Source of the DNA: an uncultured Anaerolineales bacterium | GTDB taxonomy: Bacteria > Chloroflexota > Anaerolineae > Aggregatilineales > Aggregatilineaceae | Reading direction: 5' to 3' | DNA: 64,000 bases | NCBI GenBank assembly: GCA_937135955.1 | Contig: CAKZOB010000089.1 | Location: forward strand, 1 to 64,000 | Part shown: positions 36,037 to 44,197 of the stretch, in pieces | Layout of the letters: every line of letters starts with the position of its first letter | Position numbering within the stretch: the first letter of the stretch is position 1 | The notes under the pieces: generated by a model | What the model was told of the DNA's origin: nothing | Database searches by the model: none | Seen by the model: the letters and a program-made list of their open reading frames with translations, nothing else | Made by a program: the position numbers and the translations under genes

Positions 36037-36160
36037 GAGTCCCCTATCCCTCTTCGCTTGTGCACGGGAGGTCCCCGCACACACAGGCGGTCACTGGCTG
36101 TGCCGTATGATCTCGATATGCGCTCCCCTGCCCCAGGGCAGCGGAGCGCTCGATGCCGTG

Positions 36161-36189
36161 ATTGTACCGGACACAATCGATCTTGGCGA
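36161..36189 (-). promoter_or_regulatory. Promoter for oxoamine synthase gene
   Basis: On the minus strand TCGCCA, a 17-bp spacer and TACAAT. Leader about 118 nt. The remaining part of the gap 36037-36381 shows no gene. Confidence 0.5.
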
Positions 36190-36381
36190 CAAAAACAAGA
36201 TACGTGAAAAGCAGATCAGGCAGTCGCCCGCCTGCCCAACAGGCCAGGCCGCCTGGAGACAACACATGGTTCAAGGGCGGACAGGGAGGGGAACAGCGGG
36301 GATGACATACCTGAAACACTGAGAGCGCAGAAGTATTCCCCTGTGCCCTCTACGTCAGTGGATTGCCACGTCGTTCTGCTA

Positions 36382-37464
36382 TCAGCGCCACAGCAGCGAT
36401 AGCTCGGTCTGTGGATCGAAGAACTGCACCTTGCGCGTGTCCAGGGCCAGGGTCACGGTGTCGCCGGCGCGCAGGTGAACCGCGGGATCGGCCAGCACGC
36501 TCAGCCGATTGGCTGCGTCCAGGTGCACGTCGAGCAGGTCGTCGCGCCCCAGCGGTTCAACGACGAAAACCTCGCCCCTCACCGTCCCTGTCTCGCTGAT
36601 AGTGATGTCTTCCGGGCGAATGCCCATGATCACCTGCCCGCCGTGACGGGCCGCCGCTTCGCCGCGTTCGGCGGGCACGGGCACGCGCAGCGCCGAATTG
36701 ACGGCGTAGAAGGTATCGCCCTCGCGTTGTACTTCCACTTCGAGGAAGTTCATGGGCGGGTTGCCCACAAAACCGGCGATGAACAGCGTCTTGGGCCGGT
36801 CGTAGAGATCGTCGGGCGTGTCGAAGGCCTGCAGCTTGCCCAGGTTCATCACGGCGATGCGGTCGGCCATGGTCATGGCTTCGACCTGATCGTGCGTGAC
36901 ATAGACAGCAGTGATGCCCAGTTCTTTTTGCAGATGCCTGATCTCCCCGCGCATCGAAAGGCGCAGCCGCGCATCGAGGTTGGAAAGCGGCTCGTCGAAG
37001 AGCAGCACGTCCGGCTGTTTGACCAGCGCCCGCCCCAACGCCACGCGCTGCTGTTGCCCGCCCGAAAGCTGCGCCGGTCGCCGGTCAAGCAGGTTGGCGA
37101 TGCCCATCTTGGCGGCCACTTCGCGCACGCGCTCCGCCTGTTCCTCCTTGGGCACCTTCTTGAGCTTCAGCGGATAGGCGATGTTGCCGAAGACGGTCAT
37201 GTGCGGGTAGAGCGCGTAGCTCTGGAAGACCATGCCGATGTTGCGGTCGCGGGGCGGCACCTGGTTGATCACGCGGTCGTCGAAGCGGATGATGCCCGCT
37301 GTAGGGCGGTAGATACCGGCGATCATCAACAAGGTGGTAGTCTTGCCACACCCCGACGGCCCCAGAAAGGCCACGAATTCGCCGTCTTCGATGGTCAGGC
37401 TGATGTCATCTACTCCCACCACCGTGCCAAATTTCTTGGTCAGGTTTTCCAGGACGATTTTCAT
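36382..37464 (-). CDS. Carbohydrate ABC transporter ATP-binding protein (UgpC/MsmK type)
   Basis: A 360-residue importer ATPase. Walker A GPSGCGKTTT is at 35-44, the signature LSGGQQQRVALGRAL near 134, Walker B VLLFDEPLSNLDA near 155 and the switch His in YVTHDQVEAMTMADR. A C-terminal TOBE region follows (about 235-360), with GIRPEDI. This is the shared ATPase type that energises CUT1 sugar importers. The gene is the last of a four-gene operon with binding protein and two permeases, 11 bp after the PDZ-containing permease. Confidence 0.93.
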   Translation of the reverse strand: MKIVLENLTKKFGTVVGVDDISLTIEDGEFVAFLGPSGCGKTTTLLMIAGIYRPTAGIIRFDDRVINQVPPRDRNIGMVFQSYALYPHMTVFGNIAYPLKLKKVPKEEQAERVREVAAKMGIANLLDRRPAQLSGGQQQRVALGRALVKQPDVLLFDEPLSNLDARLRLSMRGEIRHLQKELGITAVYVTHDQVEAMTMADRIAVMNLGKLQAFDTPDDLYDRPKTLFIAGFVGNPPMNFLEVEVQREGDTFYAVNSALRVPVPAERGEAAARHGGQVIMGIRPEDITISETGTVRGEVFVVEPLGRDDLLDVHLDAANRLSVLADPAVHLRAGDTVTLALDTRKVQFFDPQTELSLLWR

Positions 37465-37475
37465 GGCATTGCCCC

Positions 37476-39083
37476 CTACGAAGTGCCTTTGGTGCCGCCC
37501 GCATAGATGTTGAGCAGGTACTCCTGGGCGAAGATGAAGATGATGAAGACCGGAATCATCTGGTAGAGGCCCACCGCGGCGACCTCATTCCAGTTGACCG
37601 GCGCGGTGTCGCCCGTTAGTTGGGTGATGTAAACGGCGAGCGTCGCCGTCCGCGTGCCGACGCTGTACGTCTGCGGAATGAGGTAGGCTCCCCAGCCGGA
37701 GATGAAGGCGAAGGTGCCCAGCGCCAGGATGCCAGGGCGAATCTGCGGCAGCAGGATTTCCCAGAAGGTGCGCCAGCGCGACGCGCCATCAATCAGCGCC
37801 GAGCGCTCCATATCCCAGGGAATGTTGTCGAAGAAACCCTTCATCAGCCACACGCCCAAGGGCATCTCGAAGGCGACCATCACCAGGGCGATCCCGCCGC
37901 GTGTGTTGAAGCCGAAGTAATCGCCCAGCACCGGCACTTTGCCAATGTTGCGCAGTATGAAGAAGATGGCGATGAGCAGCGTCACTGCCGGGAAACCGTG
38001 CAGGATCAGCGTCAGCGACAGGAAAGCGCGGCGACCGGGGAAGTTCATGCGCGACAGGGCGTAGCCTGCCATCGAAGACACGGTCAGCACGATGATCGCC
38101 ATCAAGCTGGCGATCACCAGCGTGTTGAGCGTGATGCGCCAGATGCTGGGGTAGGAACTAGTGCCCGGTCGGGTGAGAAATTCCCAGTTGCGCAGCGTGA
38201 AGCCGCCGAAGTTCCCGCTGGCATCCACCGGCAGCAGGCCCTCGGTGCGGTACGAGAAGGTGGCGACGATCAACCACAGGTAGCCGACCAGCAGCGGGAT
38301 CATGATCACCACCATCAGCACATAGGGCGTCAGGCCGCCGGGCCAGAAGAGCGCGATCACCGCCAGGATCAGCGCCAGGATCAGCCCGCCGACCAACGGT
38401 GCCAGCCCGATCTCCATCACCGGCACCACTTCGACCGGCATCAATTCTTCCTGGCCGTCGCGCGAGACCCGCAGGCCGATCTTGCTCTCGAACTTCGCCA
38501 GGGCGATTTTCTCTTTGAGTTCGTCGGCAGTGGTGGGCGCGCGACCGATGGCAACAATGAGATCGCCAGCTTTGATCCCAGCCCGATCAGCCGTGCCGCC
38601 CGGCACCACGCCGGTGACCAGTACCCCCTCGTCCGTCTGGCGGAAGGACATCTCCAGAGATGGCTTTTCGGCGAACGGCCCCACCTGGAAGACGTACTGC
38701 CCCATGGTGACGAGCACGTAGACGATGATCGTCGCGGCGAGCGCAACGCGCACCGCGCGCCGCCGGTCGAAGGCGGCCAGTTCGCGCAGCCTGGCCCCAC
38801 AGGTCACATAGGCCGCGAAGGGGGCCAGCAAAGTCAGCGCATTGGCCAGGGCGCGTGTCAGCGTTTCGTCAACTTTCAGGTCGGAACCCCAAAAACGTGG
38901 CGAGGACTGAATCAGCGGCCCCAACACTTTGAACAGGACTACGCCTAGCTCGAAGAACAGCACCACCACCAGGGCGGTGAAGATGGCCTGCCCGACCAGT
39001 TCGCCCGTCTCGGCCTGGCGATAGCGATACTCCTGGCTGGTGAGCGGGCGCTGAGTGGGCGCGGAGGAGGTGAACGTTGCCAT
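37476..39083 (-). CDS. Carbohydrate ABC permease (MalG type) with embedded PDZ domain
   Basis: A 535-residue inner-membrane protein, nearly twice the usual length. An N-terminal extension with about four helices is followed at about 143-225 by a PDZ-like domain (EGVLVTGVVPGGTADRAGIKAGDLIVAIGRAPTT, split here by its GIKAGD carboxylate-loop motif, then IGLRVSRDGQE). Further helices come next, and from about 318 a standard MetI-type permease: LNTLVIASLMAIIVLTVSSM, the EMPLGVWLMKGFFDNIP helix and the EAA-type loop ALIDGASRWRTFWEILLPQIRPG. The ATG overlaps the stop of the upstream permease as TGATG. PDZ domains bind C-termini; its role in an importer is unexplained. Confidence 0.85.
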   Translation of the reverse strand: MATFTSSAPTQRPLTSQEYRYRQAETGELVGQAIFTALVVVLFFELGVVLFKVLGPLIQSSPRFWGSDLKVDETLTRALANALTLLAPFAAYVTCGARLRELAAFDRRRAVRVALAATIIVYVLVTMGQYVFQVGPFAEKPSLEMSFRQTDEGVLVTGVVPGGTADRAGIKAGDLIVAIGRAPTTADELKEKIALAKFESKIGLRVSRDGQEELMPVEVVPVMEIGLAPLVGGLILALILAVIALFWPGGLTPYVLMVVIMIPLLVGYLWLIVATFSYRTEGLLPVDASGNFGGFTLRNWEFLTRPGTSSYPSIWRITLNTLVIASLMAIIVLTVSSMAGYALSRMNFPGRRAFLSLTLILHGFPAVTLLIAIFFILRNIGKVPVLGDYFGFNTRGGIALVMVAFEMPLGVWLMKGFFDNIPWDMERSALIDGASRWRTFWEILLPQIRPGILALGTFAFISGWGAYLIPQTYSVGTRTATLAVYITQLTGDTAPVNWNEVAAVGLYQMIPVFIIFIFAQEYLLNIYAGGTKGTS

Positions 39084-40075
39084 CACAGCACCTCGATCTT
39101 TGGCTCGGCGACCAGCTCGTTGAAACGGAAAACGCGCATATAGACAGTGGCCATCACCACGCCAATGATCACCAGCACGACGGCGAAGGCCGAGCCATAG
39201 CCCCACTGCGCATTGGCGAAGTAAGTGTTCAAAGCCCGGTTATAGGCGGCCAGCGACCACACTTCCGTCTGCGAAGCTGGCCCGCCGCTGTTGAAGAGCA
39301 GGATATATTCGAAGGAGGTCAGCAGCGACAACGTCTGATAGGTGGTGACAAAGAGCAACGGCCAGCGCAGCAGGGGCAGGATCACGTAGCGCACGCGCTG
39401 CATGATGGTAGAACCATCCACCAGCGAGGCGTTCATCAGGTCTTTGGGAATAGACTCGATGGCCGAAGTGAAGATGATCATGCCAAACGACGCGCCGATG
39501 AAACCGTTGAGCATGACGATGAAAACCCACGCTTCGCCCTGGAAGTAGTTGGCCTCTGGGCGGCCCAGCAATTCGTTGAACTGGTTGAGAATGCCGAAGG
39601 GCGAGGCGGCTACGATGCGCTTCCACATCAGGATGTACACCGCTGGCGAAGTGATACGCGGCAGAATCCACAACGCGCGGAAGAGGAAGCCCGCCCGCCG
39701 GTCTACGTGCGCGGTCAACAGAGCGATCACCAGTCCCAGCCCCACGTTGAACAGCAGCAACGTGGCCAGCACGTAGAAAAGGGTATTGAACAAGATTTTG
39801 GGCGCGAATTCGTCGGCGAACATGCGCTCGAAGTTGTCCAGCCCAACGATGTATTTGGGGTCTCGCGAGGTGGCCATGCGCCAGACATCGGTAGTGAAGT
39901 TAGTCGTGGCCAGGTTGGTGATGCTGAGGAAGAGGATCAACAGCATGGGGATGAAGAAAAAGACCAGCACCAGAAAACCCGCCGGAGCCAGGAAACCGTA
40001 GGCGGTCAGGCGGGCGCGCATGGCCTGGCTGCGACTGCGCGCTATGGCAGAGGCGCTCGACGCTGCAGATGCCAT
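39083..40075 (-). CDS. Carbohydrate ABC permease (MalF/UgpA type)
   Basis: A 330-residue permease with an N-terminal helix (YGFLAPAGFLVLVFFFIPMLLILF) and the MetI core from about residue 95 (LFYVLATLLLFNVGLGLVIAL). The ATPase-contact loop reads NASLVDGSTIMQRVRYVILPLLR, an EAA-type motif. It pairs with the downstream PDZ-containing permease to form the heterodimeric channel. AGGAGGT before the ATG is strong. The gene begins 130 bp after the binding-protein gene; the gap contains a stem that probably separates high binding-protein expression from the rest. Confidence 0.9.
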   Translation of the reverse strand: MASAASSASAIARSRSQAMRARLTAYGFLAPAGFLVLVFFFIPMLLILFLSITNLATTNFTTDVWRMATSRDPKYIVGLDNFERMFADEFAPKILFNTLFYVLATLLLFNVGLGLVIALLTAHVDRRAGFLFRALWILPRITSPAVYILMWKRIVAASPFGILNQFNELLGRPEANYFQGEAWVFIVMLNGFIGASFGMIIFTSAIESIPKDLMNASLVDGSTIMQRVRYVILPLLRWPLLFVTTYQTLSLLTSFEYILLFNSGGPASQTEVWSLAAYNRALNTYFANAQWGYGSAFAVVLVIIGVVMATVYMRVFRFNELVAEPKIEVL

Positions 40076-40131
40076 GGATCAACCTCCTGTTGTGCCCTGC
40101 CAGGGATAGTACCAGCAACGCGCAGAACCGA

Positions 40132-40168
40132 CCAGCCGGAGACTCCGCAGGTGCAGGCCCCCGGCTGG
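40132..40168 (-). promoter_or_regulatory. Intra-operon hairpin between binding protein and permease
   Basis: CCAGCCGG at one end pairs with CCGGCTGG at the other, with further partial pairing inside. In many importer operons such a stem protects the upstream binding-protein mRNA or partly ends transcription; that function is inferred. Confidence 0.55.
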
Positions 40169-40205
40169 CACACAGTTAGTTTACATGCCGGTTCGCGCCC
40201 GACAG

Positions 40206-41549
40206 CTAGCGGATGACGATCCCCGGAATCTCATTCTGCAAGCGGTTGACCACTACATCCAGGGCTGCTTCGGCGCTCATCTCGCCGCTCTCCACGCTCT
40301 GAATGCCCGTCCAGTAGGCTTCCGACCACGCGCCCCAGTTGGGATGGTTGGGAATGAACGTGGTGTACTCCAACATGGGGTGCGTCAGGCTCAGGAAGCG
40401 CGCGTTCTTGTAGTCTTCGGACTCCAGTTGCGCGTTGAGAATGCCCAGGTGTGCACTTTCGATGGCATGACGGTTGTTGGCCTCCGGCGTGGTGATCGCC
40501 GCCAGCAGAGCCATCGCTACGTCCGGATGCTTGCTGCTGGCGCTGACCATATAGGCCAGCGGATGAGTGAGGGTGATCGGTTTGCCGGTCTTCAGCGCGG
40601 GTACCAGGGCGACACCGATGTTCTCGAACAGGTAATCCTCACCGCCGCGGTCGGCCACGTAGTTGACCGCCCAGTCGCCCCAGTTCCAGGTGCCGCCCGT
40701 CCAGAAGAGCACGTTCTCGGCGGACGACACGGCAGTATGCCAGTCGGCCCACTCGATGCCCAGGTGTTTGCCCGCCATGATGCCACGGGCGCGCGCATCC
40801 TCGAACAGCTTGTACACGTCCAGCGCGGCCTGCTTGTCGAAGACCAGGTTGCCCGCCTCGTCGAGTATCTGACCGCCCATACCGAAGTAGAAGTAGAGGA
40901 AGTCCGGGCCGTTGCGCGGGCGATGCCAGTAGCCGTTGCCTTCTTCAACCACGCCCAGTTCGACCGCTTCCTGGGCCACATCGAGCATGTCGGCGAAGGT
41001 GAATTCACCGGCCTTGATCTTCTCTGGCAGGGCCTCGATCTCCTCGTCGCTCCAACCCAGGTCGCGCAGCAAGGGTTTGCTGAAGTAAAGCGGACGGGCT
41101 TCGGCGTCCTGCGGGATGCCGTAAATCTTGCCGTCGGGGGCCTTCATGGACTCCCACAGGCTGGGCACGACATCGGCGAACTCCGGATAGTTGGGGATCA
41201 GGTCGTCCAGCGGGATGATGAAACCGGCCTGTGCCCATGTGCCAATGTCTTCGTGACCCGACAGGATGATGTCCACAGCCTCGCCGGCTTCCGCAGCAAG
41301 CTGGAATTCCTGCTTGTACGGACCCCAGTCCAGGTTGTCCTGGATCAACTCCAGTTCCAGGTTGATGCCCAGCGCCGCCTCGACCTGCGACTCGACCTGG
41401 GCGAAGTTATTGCAGCGCCATTCCTCAACCGGAGGCACGGCCTTGCAACGAATGCGCATGGAGACAGTCTCCTGGGCGCTCGCAACCGGCACCAGGGCCA
41501 TCACCAGGGCGACAATCAACAGCAGGGGGAGCAAGCGATGTATTCTCAT
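40206..41549 (-). CDS. Extracellular sugar-binding protein of ABC importer
   Basis: A 447-residue exported solute-binding protein (family 1). The signal peptide is LLPLLLIVALVMALVPVASA, with cleavage before QE and no lipobox Cys. Mature motifs include AAEAGEAVDIILSGHEDIG, YGIPQDAEARPLYFSK, and the WTGGTWNWGDW and HPLAYMVSASSKHPDVAMAL stretches typical of oligosaccharide-binding proteins. Not having a lipid anchor is unusual for a monoderm and is worth noting. AAGGAG precedes the ATG by seven bases. It heads the operon, about 290 nt downstream of a promoter with a LacI-type operator. The exact sugar is unknown. Confidence 0.9.
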   Translation of the reverse strand: MRIHRLLPLLLIVALVMALVPVASAQETVSMRIRCKAVPPVEEWRCNNFAQVESQVEAALGINLELELIQDNLDWGPYKQEFQLAAEAGEAVDIILSGHEDIGTWAQAGFIIPLDDLIPNYPEFADVVPSLWESMKAPDGKIYGIPQDAEARPLYFSKPLLRDLGWSDEEIEALPEKIKAGEFTFADMLDVAQEAVELGVVEEGNGYWHRPRNGPDFLYFYFGMGGQILDEAGNLVFDKQAALDVYKLFEDARARGIMAGKHLGIEWADWHTAVSSAENVLFWTGGTWNWGDWAVNYVADRGGEDYLFENIGVALVPALKTGKPITLTHPLAYMVSASSKHPDVAMALLAAITTPEANNRHAIESAHLGILNAQLESEDYKNARFLSLTHPMLEYTTFIPNHPNWGAWSEAYWTGIQSVESGEMSAEAALDVVVNRLQNEIPGIVIR

Positions 41550-41819
41550 GATGTTTCTCCTTATAGGCTACTAACTATCTGACGAATTGTCTCTGGCTCT
41601 GGTGGTGAGGATGGGCCTACGCCAGCCAGGTACCAGCAAGACTCATCCCCGAAGACATCGAATGCGCGCGGGTTACAAGGGAACGCCGGAAGGTGGATTG
41701 TGTCAGCCATGATACCTCGTAAGCGCCAATCTGTATCCTAAGCACTATTTATCCGGGAAGAGCGGTTAAGACCGCACCAAGCCCGTTTGAAAAAAGACTA
41801 ACAGTGCGCACAGCTAAAA

Positions 41820-41876
41820 GATAACGTTTACCTAGTGCTCTACTGTCATTATAGACCGCTTCGGAGTCCGTGCCAA
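41820..41876 (-). promoter_or_regulatory. Promoter plus LacI-family-type operator of the sugar ABC operon
   Basis: On the minus strand TTGGCA (41876-41871), 17 bp, TATAAT (41853-41848). About 20 bases downstream, straddling the first transcribed bases, is GGTAAACGTTATC (41832-41820). This is a near-palindrome centred on CG that resembles TGTAAACGTTTACA operators of LacI/GalR regulators. A repressor bound there would block initiation. No lacI-type gene is in the window. Confidence 0.65.
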
Positions 41877-41894
41877 CCCTTGTACGGCTGTGTG

Positions 41895-42085
41895 CCAAAT
41901 GCGTCAGGCCGTTTGCAGCAGTCTGCTGCCCCTCACCCCTGCATCCCCTCTCCCTCGCGACTGCGTCGCGGGGCGAGGGGATTTATTGTCTCTCGCGCGA
42001 GACTCCCCTTCGCCCGCAGCGCGGGCTGAGGGGGCCGGGGGATGAGGGCCATCGGGCACAGCAAAGCCGCTGACAACCTTTGCAC
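41895..42085 (-). repeat. Repeat B, copy 4 (inverted orientation)
   Basis: Contains TTGCAGCAGTCTGCTGCCC, CTCGCGACTGCGTCGCGGGG, TCTCTCGCGCGAGA, CTTCGCCCGCAGCGCGGGCT and GGGGGATGAGGGCCATCGGG. Together with the ABC operon leader it fills the gap 41550-42103. Confidence 0.75.
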
Positions 42086-42103
42086 GCACCCGCCCCTTAT
42101 GGC

Positions 42104-42865
42104 TCACCACTCGAACGAGCTGATGCTCTGATCGGGCAAGTCGTCATGTTCGGCAGAGGCGCTGACATCGCGCCCGTCCGAAGCCCTCACCGCGGAGTTG
42201 CCTTCGGGGAACCATGTCTGCTCCAGCCAGTCGGTCAGTGCCGTGACCATATCCGGCGTCAGACGGGCGGCGGCCTCGAAGCCATAGGGCGAGAACGCAT
42301 AGAGCCGCCCGAAACCCTCGCGCCGCACCAGGATCAGGTAGGGCTGCTCCCAGCGCTCGCGCGTCCACAGCACGGTGATGCCGTTCTCGCGGCGTAGCAA
42401 TGGCAGCCAAGCGGCGCGGTCGGCGGATAGCAGGGGAGTCAGGTAAAAGCGCAGAGCCAGCGCGCCGAACAGAGAAAAAGTGAAGGTGAGCGCCGCCGTC
42501 TCATCCAGCGCTGCGTCCACGATCAGAGTGGCCGCATCGTCGTTGCTGCCCAGGGTGACTGTGACCTGCTGTTGCAGGGCAGTGCTGCCGCCGGGCAACA
42601 CGTGCATATGCGAGAGCAGAGGAGCGTTGGGGAAACGGCTGAGCAGCTCTTCGTCCAGGTCGATCTCGCCCGCGAAGAATTGTTGCAACAAAGCCGGCGC
42701 GCTCGTCCACACCCGCCGCGCGTCGCCGGACTCGCGCAGAGCCAGGATCAGGCGCTGACGATCCTGATCGGTGATGCGCCGGACCAGCGCCCGGCTGAGC
42801 CGGATCAGCTCTTCGACCGGAACGTCGTCAAAATCGGGGATACGTCGTCTGGGCGGCCTGGGCAT
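42104..42865 (-). CDS. Hypothetical soluble protein (253 aa)
   Basis: Begins MPRPPRRRIPDFDDVPVEEL. The protein is helical in its first 90 residues (RITDQDRQRLILALRESGDA) and then mixed alpha/beta, with LIVDAALDETAALTFTFSLF, RFYLTPLLSADRAAWLPLLR, and GITVLWTRERWEQPYLILVR. It ends in an acidic, Ser-rich tail. There are no membrane segments, metal motifs or known signatures. AGGAGG precedes the ATG by about eight bases, so translation is credible. It is flanked by repeats on both sides and has no operon partner. Function unknown. Confidence 0.6.
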   Translation of the reverse strand: MPRPPRRRIPDFDDVPVEELIRLSRALVRRITDQDRQRLILALRESGDARRVWTSAPALLQQFFAGEIDLDEELLSRFPNAPLLSHMHVLPGGSTALQQQVTVTLGSNDDAATLIVDAALDETAALTFTFSLFGALALRFYLTPLLSADRAAWLPLLRRENGITVLWTRERWEQPYLILVRREGFGRLYAFSPYGFEAAARLTPDMVTALTDWLEQTWFPEGNSAVRASDGRDVSASAEHDDLPDQSISSFEW

Positions 42866-42939
42866 ATGCCCCCTCCTGCCGTATGCGTCCGCTGCTGATT
42901 ATACGGCAGGCGGAGCAAAACCGAAACACACGAGAGAGG

Positions 42940-43030
42940 GGGTGCGTTTCACGAAAGTTCACAGTCGGTTGATAAAGCATCAGCGCTGTTTAGGCTTGTC
43001 GGGTCTTGTGAACTCAACTGAAAGGCACCC
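42940..43030. repeat. Repeat C, copy 1
   Basis: GGGTGCGTTTCACGAAAGTT at one end and AACTCAACTGAAAGGCACCC at the other form an imperfect inverted pair about 90 bp apart. Copy 2 lies at 43191-43280 with the same spacing. Confidence 0.55.
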
Positions 43031-43089
43031 GGTTTGAGGGAATTGGAGAGGTGCGCGCAAACTGTGACAGGCTGTTTGCTGCGCTGTGG

Positions 43090-43138
43090 TTGACCTCACC
43101 CCCAGCCTCGCGCCAGCGCCGAGCGGGGGTGAGGTCAA
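43090..43138. repeat. Repeat A, copy 3 (short)
   Basis: Ends are TTGACCTCACCCCC and GGGGGTGAGGTCAA. The base change from TTTACC to TTGACC is mirrored at the other end, so the palindrome is preserved. It is the shortest copy, at 49 bp, and sits between the two repeat C copies. Confidence 0.7.
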
Positions 43139-43190
43139 CGCCTCCGCACTGCGCAAATCGCCGAGAAGCTTTGCTCGCACTCAGTTTGAG

Positions 43191-43280
43191 GGGTACGTTT
43201 CACAACAGTTCACCCCAGAGCACGGCTTCAGAAATCCGCCTCAGTTCGCGAGTGCGAGCGAACTCAACTGAAATGCACCC
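43191..43280. repeat. Repeat C, copy 2
   Basis: GGGTACGTTTCACAACAGTT at the left and GAACTCAACTGAAATGCACC at the right. Together with copy 1 and repeat A copy 3 it fills the gap 42866-43292, in which I see no gene. Confidence 0.55.
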
Positions 43281-43292
43281 AGAACCCAGGGA

Positions 43293-44030
43293 TCACAGCG
43301 GGTAGATGTTGATCCCCAGCAGCGTCGCCAGCTCGACCAGGAGCGGCGCGATCAACAGCCCCGGCAAGAAGTTGACCATACGCGGCTTCTTGATGTCCAG
43401 CAGCACCAGGCCCAGTCCCAGCAGGATCAGCCCGCCGACAGCGGTCATCTCGTTGATCATGGGGTCGGTCATGAACTGCCCGGCCAGCGCTCCCAGCAAG
43501 GCCAGGCCCCCCTGCACGCCCAGCACAGTAAAAACGCTGAACAGCACCCCAATCCCCAGGCTGGCGGCGAACGCCATCGAAGAGAACAGATCGAGCGTGC
43601 TCTTGATCGTCAGTTGCTCGAAGCCGCTATCCAGCCCCATGCCGTCCTGAATAGAGCCGACGAAGGTCAGCGGCCCCACACAGAATACCAGCGAGGAAGT
43701 GACGAAGCCCTGGATAAAACGCGCCCGCTGATCGCTGTCGGCGTCCTCGCGGGTTTCGCCCTGGACGCGGCCCTGTACCCAGCCGGCGAAGCGTTCCAGG
43801 CGCACGTCCAGGCGCAGCAGTTCACCGATGATCGCCCCGATCACCAGGCTGAGCAACGGTAAGATGATGTTGCCGGTTTCGTTGGCGTTGGAAAAGCCGA
43901 CGACCAGTGTGACCAGCCCCAGGCCAGTCATCACCGATTCCTGGATGCGCGTGGGCAGGCGGTTGCCGATCAGCAGGCCGATCGAGCTGCCCAGCAGCAC
44001 AGTGAAGGAGTTCAGCAGTGTGCCCCCCAT
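43293..44030 (-). CDS. DUF554 family membrane protein
   Basis: A 245-residue protein with about seven helices, matching the DUF554 (YdfK/YqgA) family. It begins GGTLLNSFTVLLGSSIGLLIG, continues with LGLVTLVVGFSNA, and has the hallmark FVTSSLVFCVGPLTFVGSIQ and GLGLDSGF-like region (here DGMGLDSGFEQLTIKS). The final helices are GLILLGLGLVLLDIKK and LPGLLIAPLLVEL. The family is thought to be a transporter but no substrate is established. GAGGGGGAA precedes the ATG. Single gene between repeats and the DUF3048 gene. Confidence 0.9.
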   Translation of the reverse strand: MGGTLLNSFTVLLGSSIGLLIGNRLPTRIQESVMTGLGLVTLVVGFSNANETGNIILPLLSLVIGAIIGELLRLDVRLERFAGWVQGRVQGETREDADSDQRARFIQGFVTSSLVFCVGPLTFVGSIQDGMGLDSGFEQLTIKSTLDLFSSMAFAASLGIGVLFSVFTVLGVQGGLALLGALAGQFMTDPMINEMTAVGGLILLGLGLVLLDIKKPRMVNFLPGLLIAPLLVELATLLGINIYPL

Positions 44031-44197
44031 GTGTTCCCCCTCGCGGTAAGTTGTCGGTGATCAGCGATCAGTTGTCAGTGACCGGATGGCGATCAGGGAT
44101 AGTGGCAGTGTACGGTGGAGAACGGAGCGGTCGGCCCCTTCGCACAGCGCCAACCGACCATTGAAAACCGATCACGCCAACCTGATCATTTTTTTCA

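Noticed and set aside
34861-36207. Plus-strand open frame of about 450 codons opposite the oxoamine synthase
   Set aside because: The minus strand has a fully conserved PLP enzyme; the plus reading lacks any motif.
37620-38948. Plus-strand open frame of about 440 codons opposite the PDZ-containing permease
   Set aside because: Gln/Asp/His-rich shadow. Checked because it overlaps the unusual PDZ region, but the minus strand shows the permease and PDZ motifs clearly.
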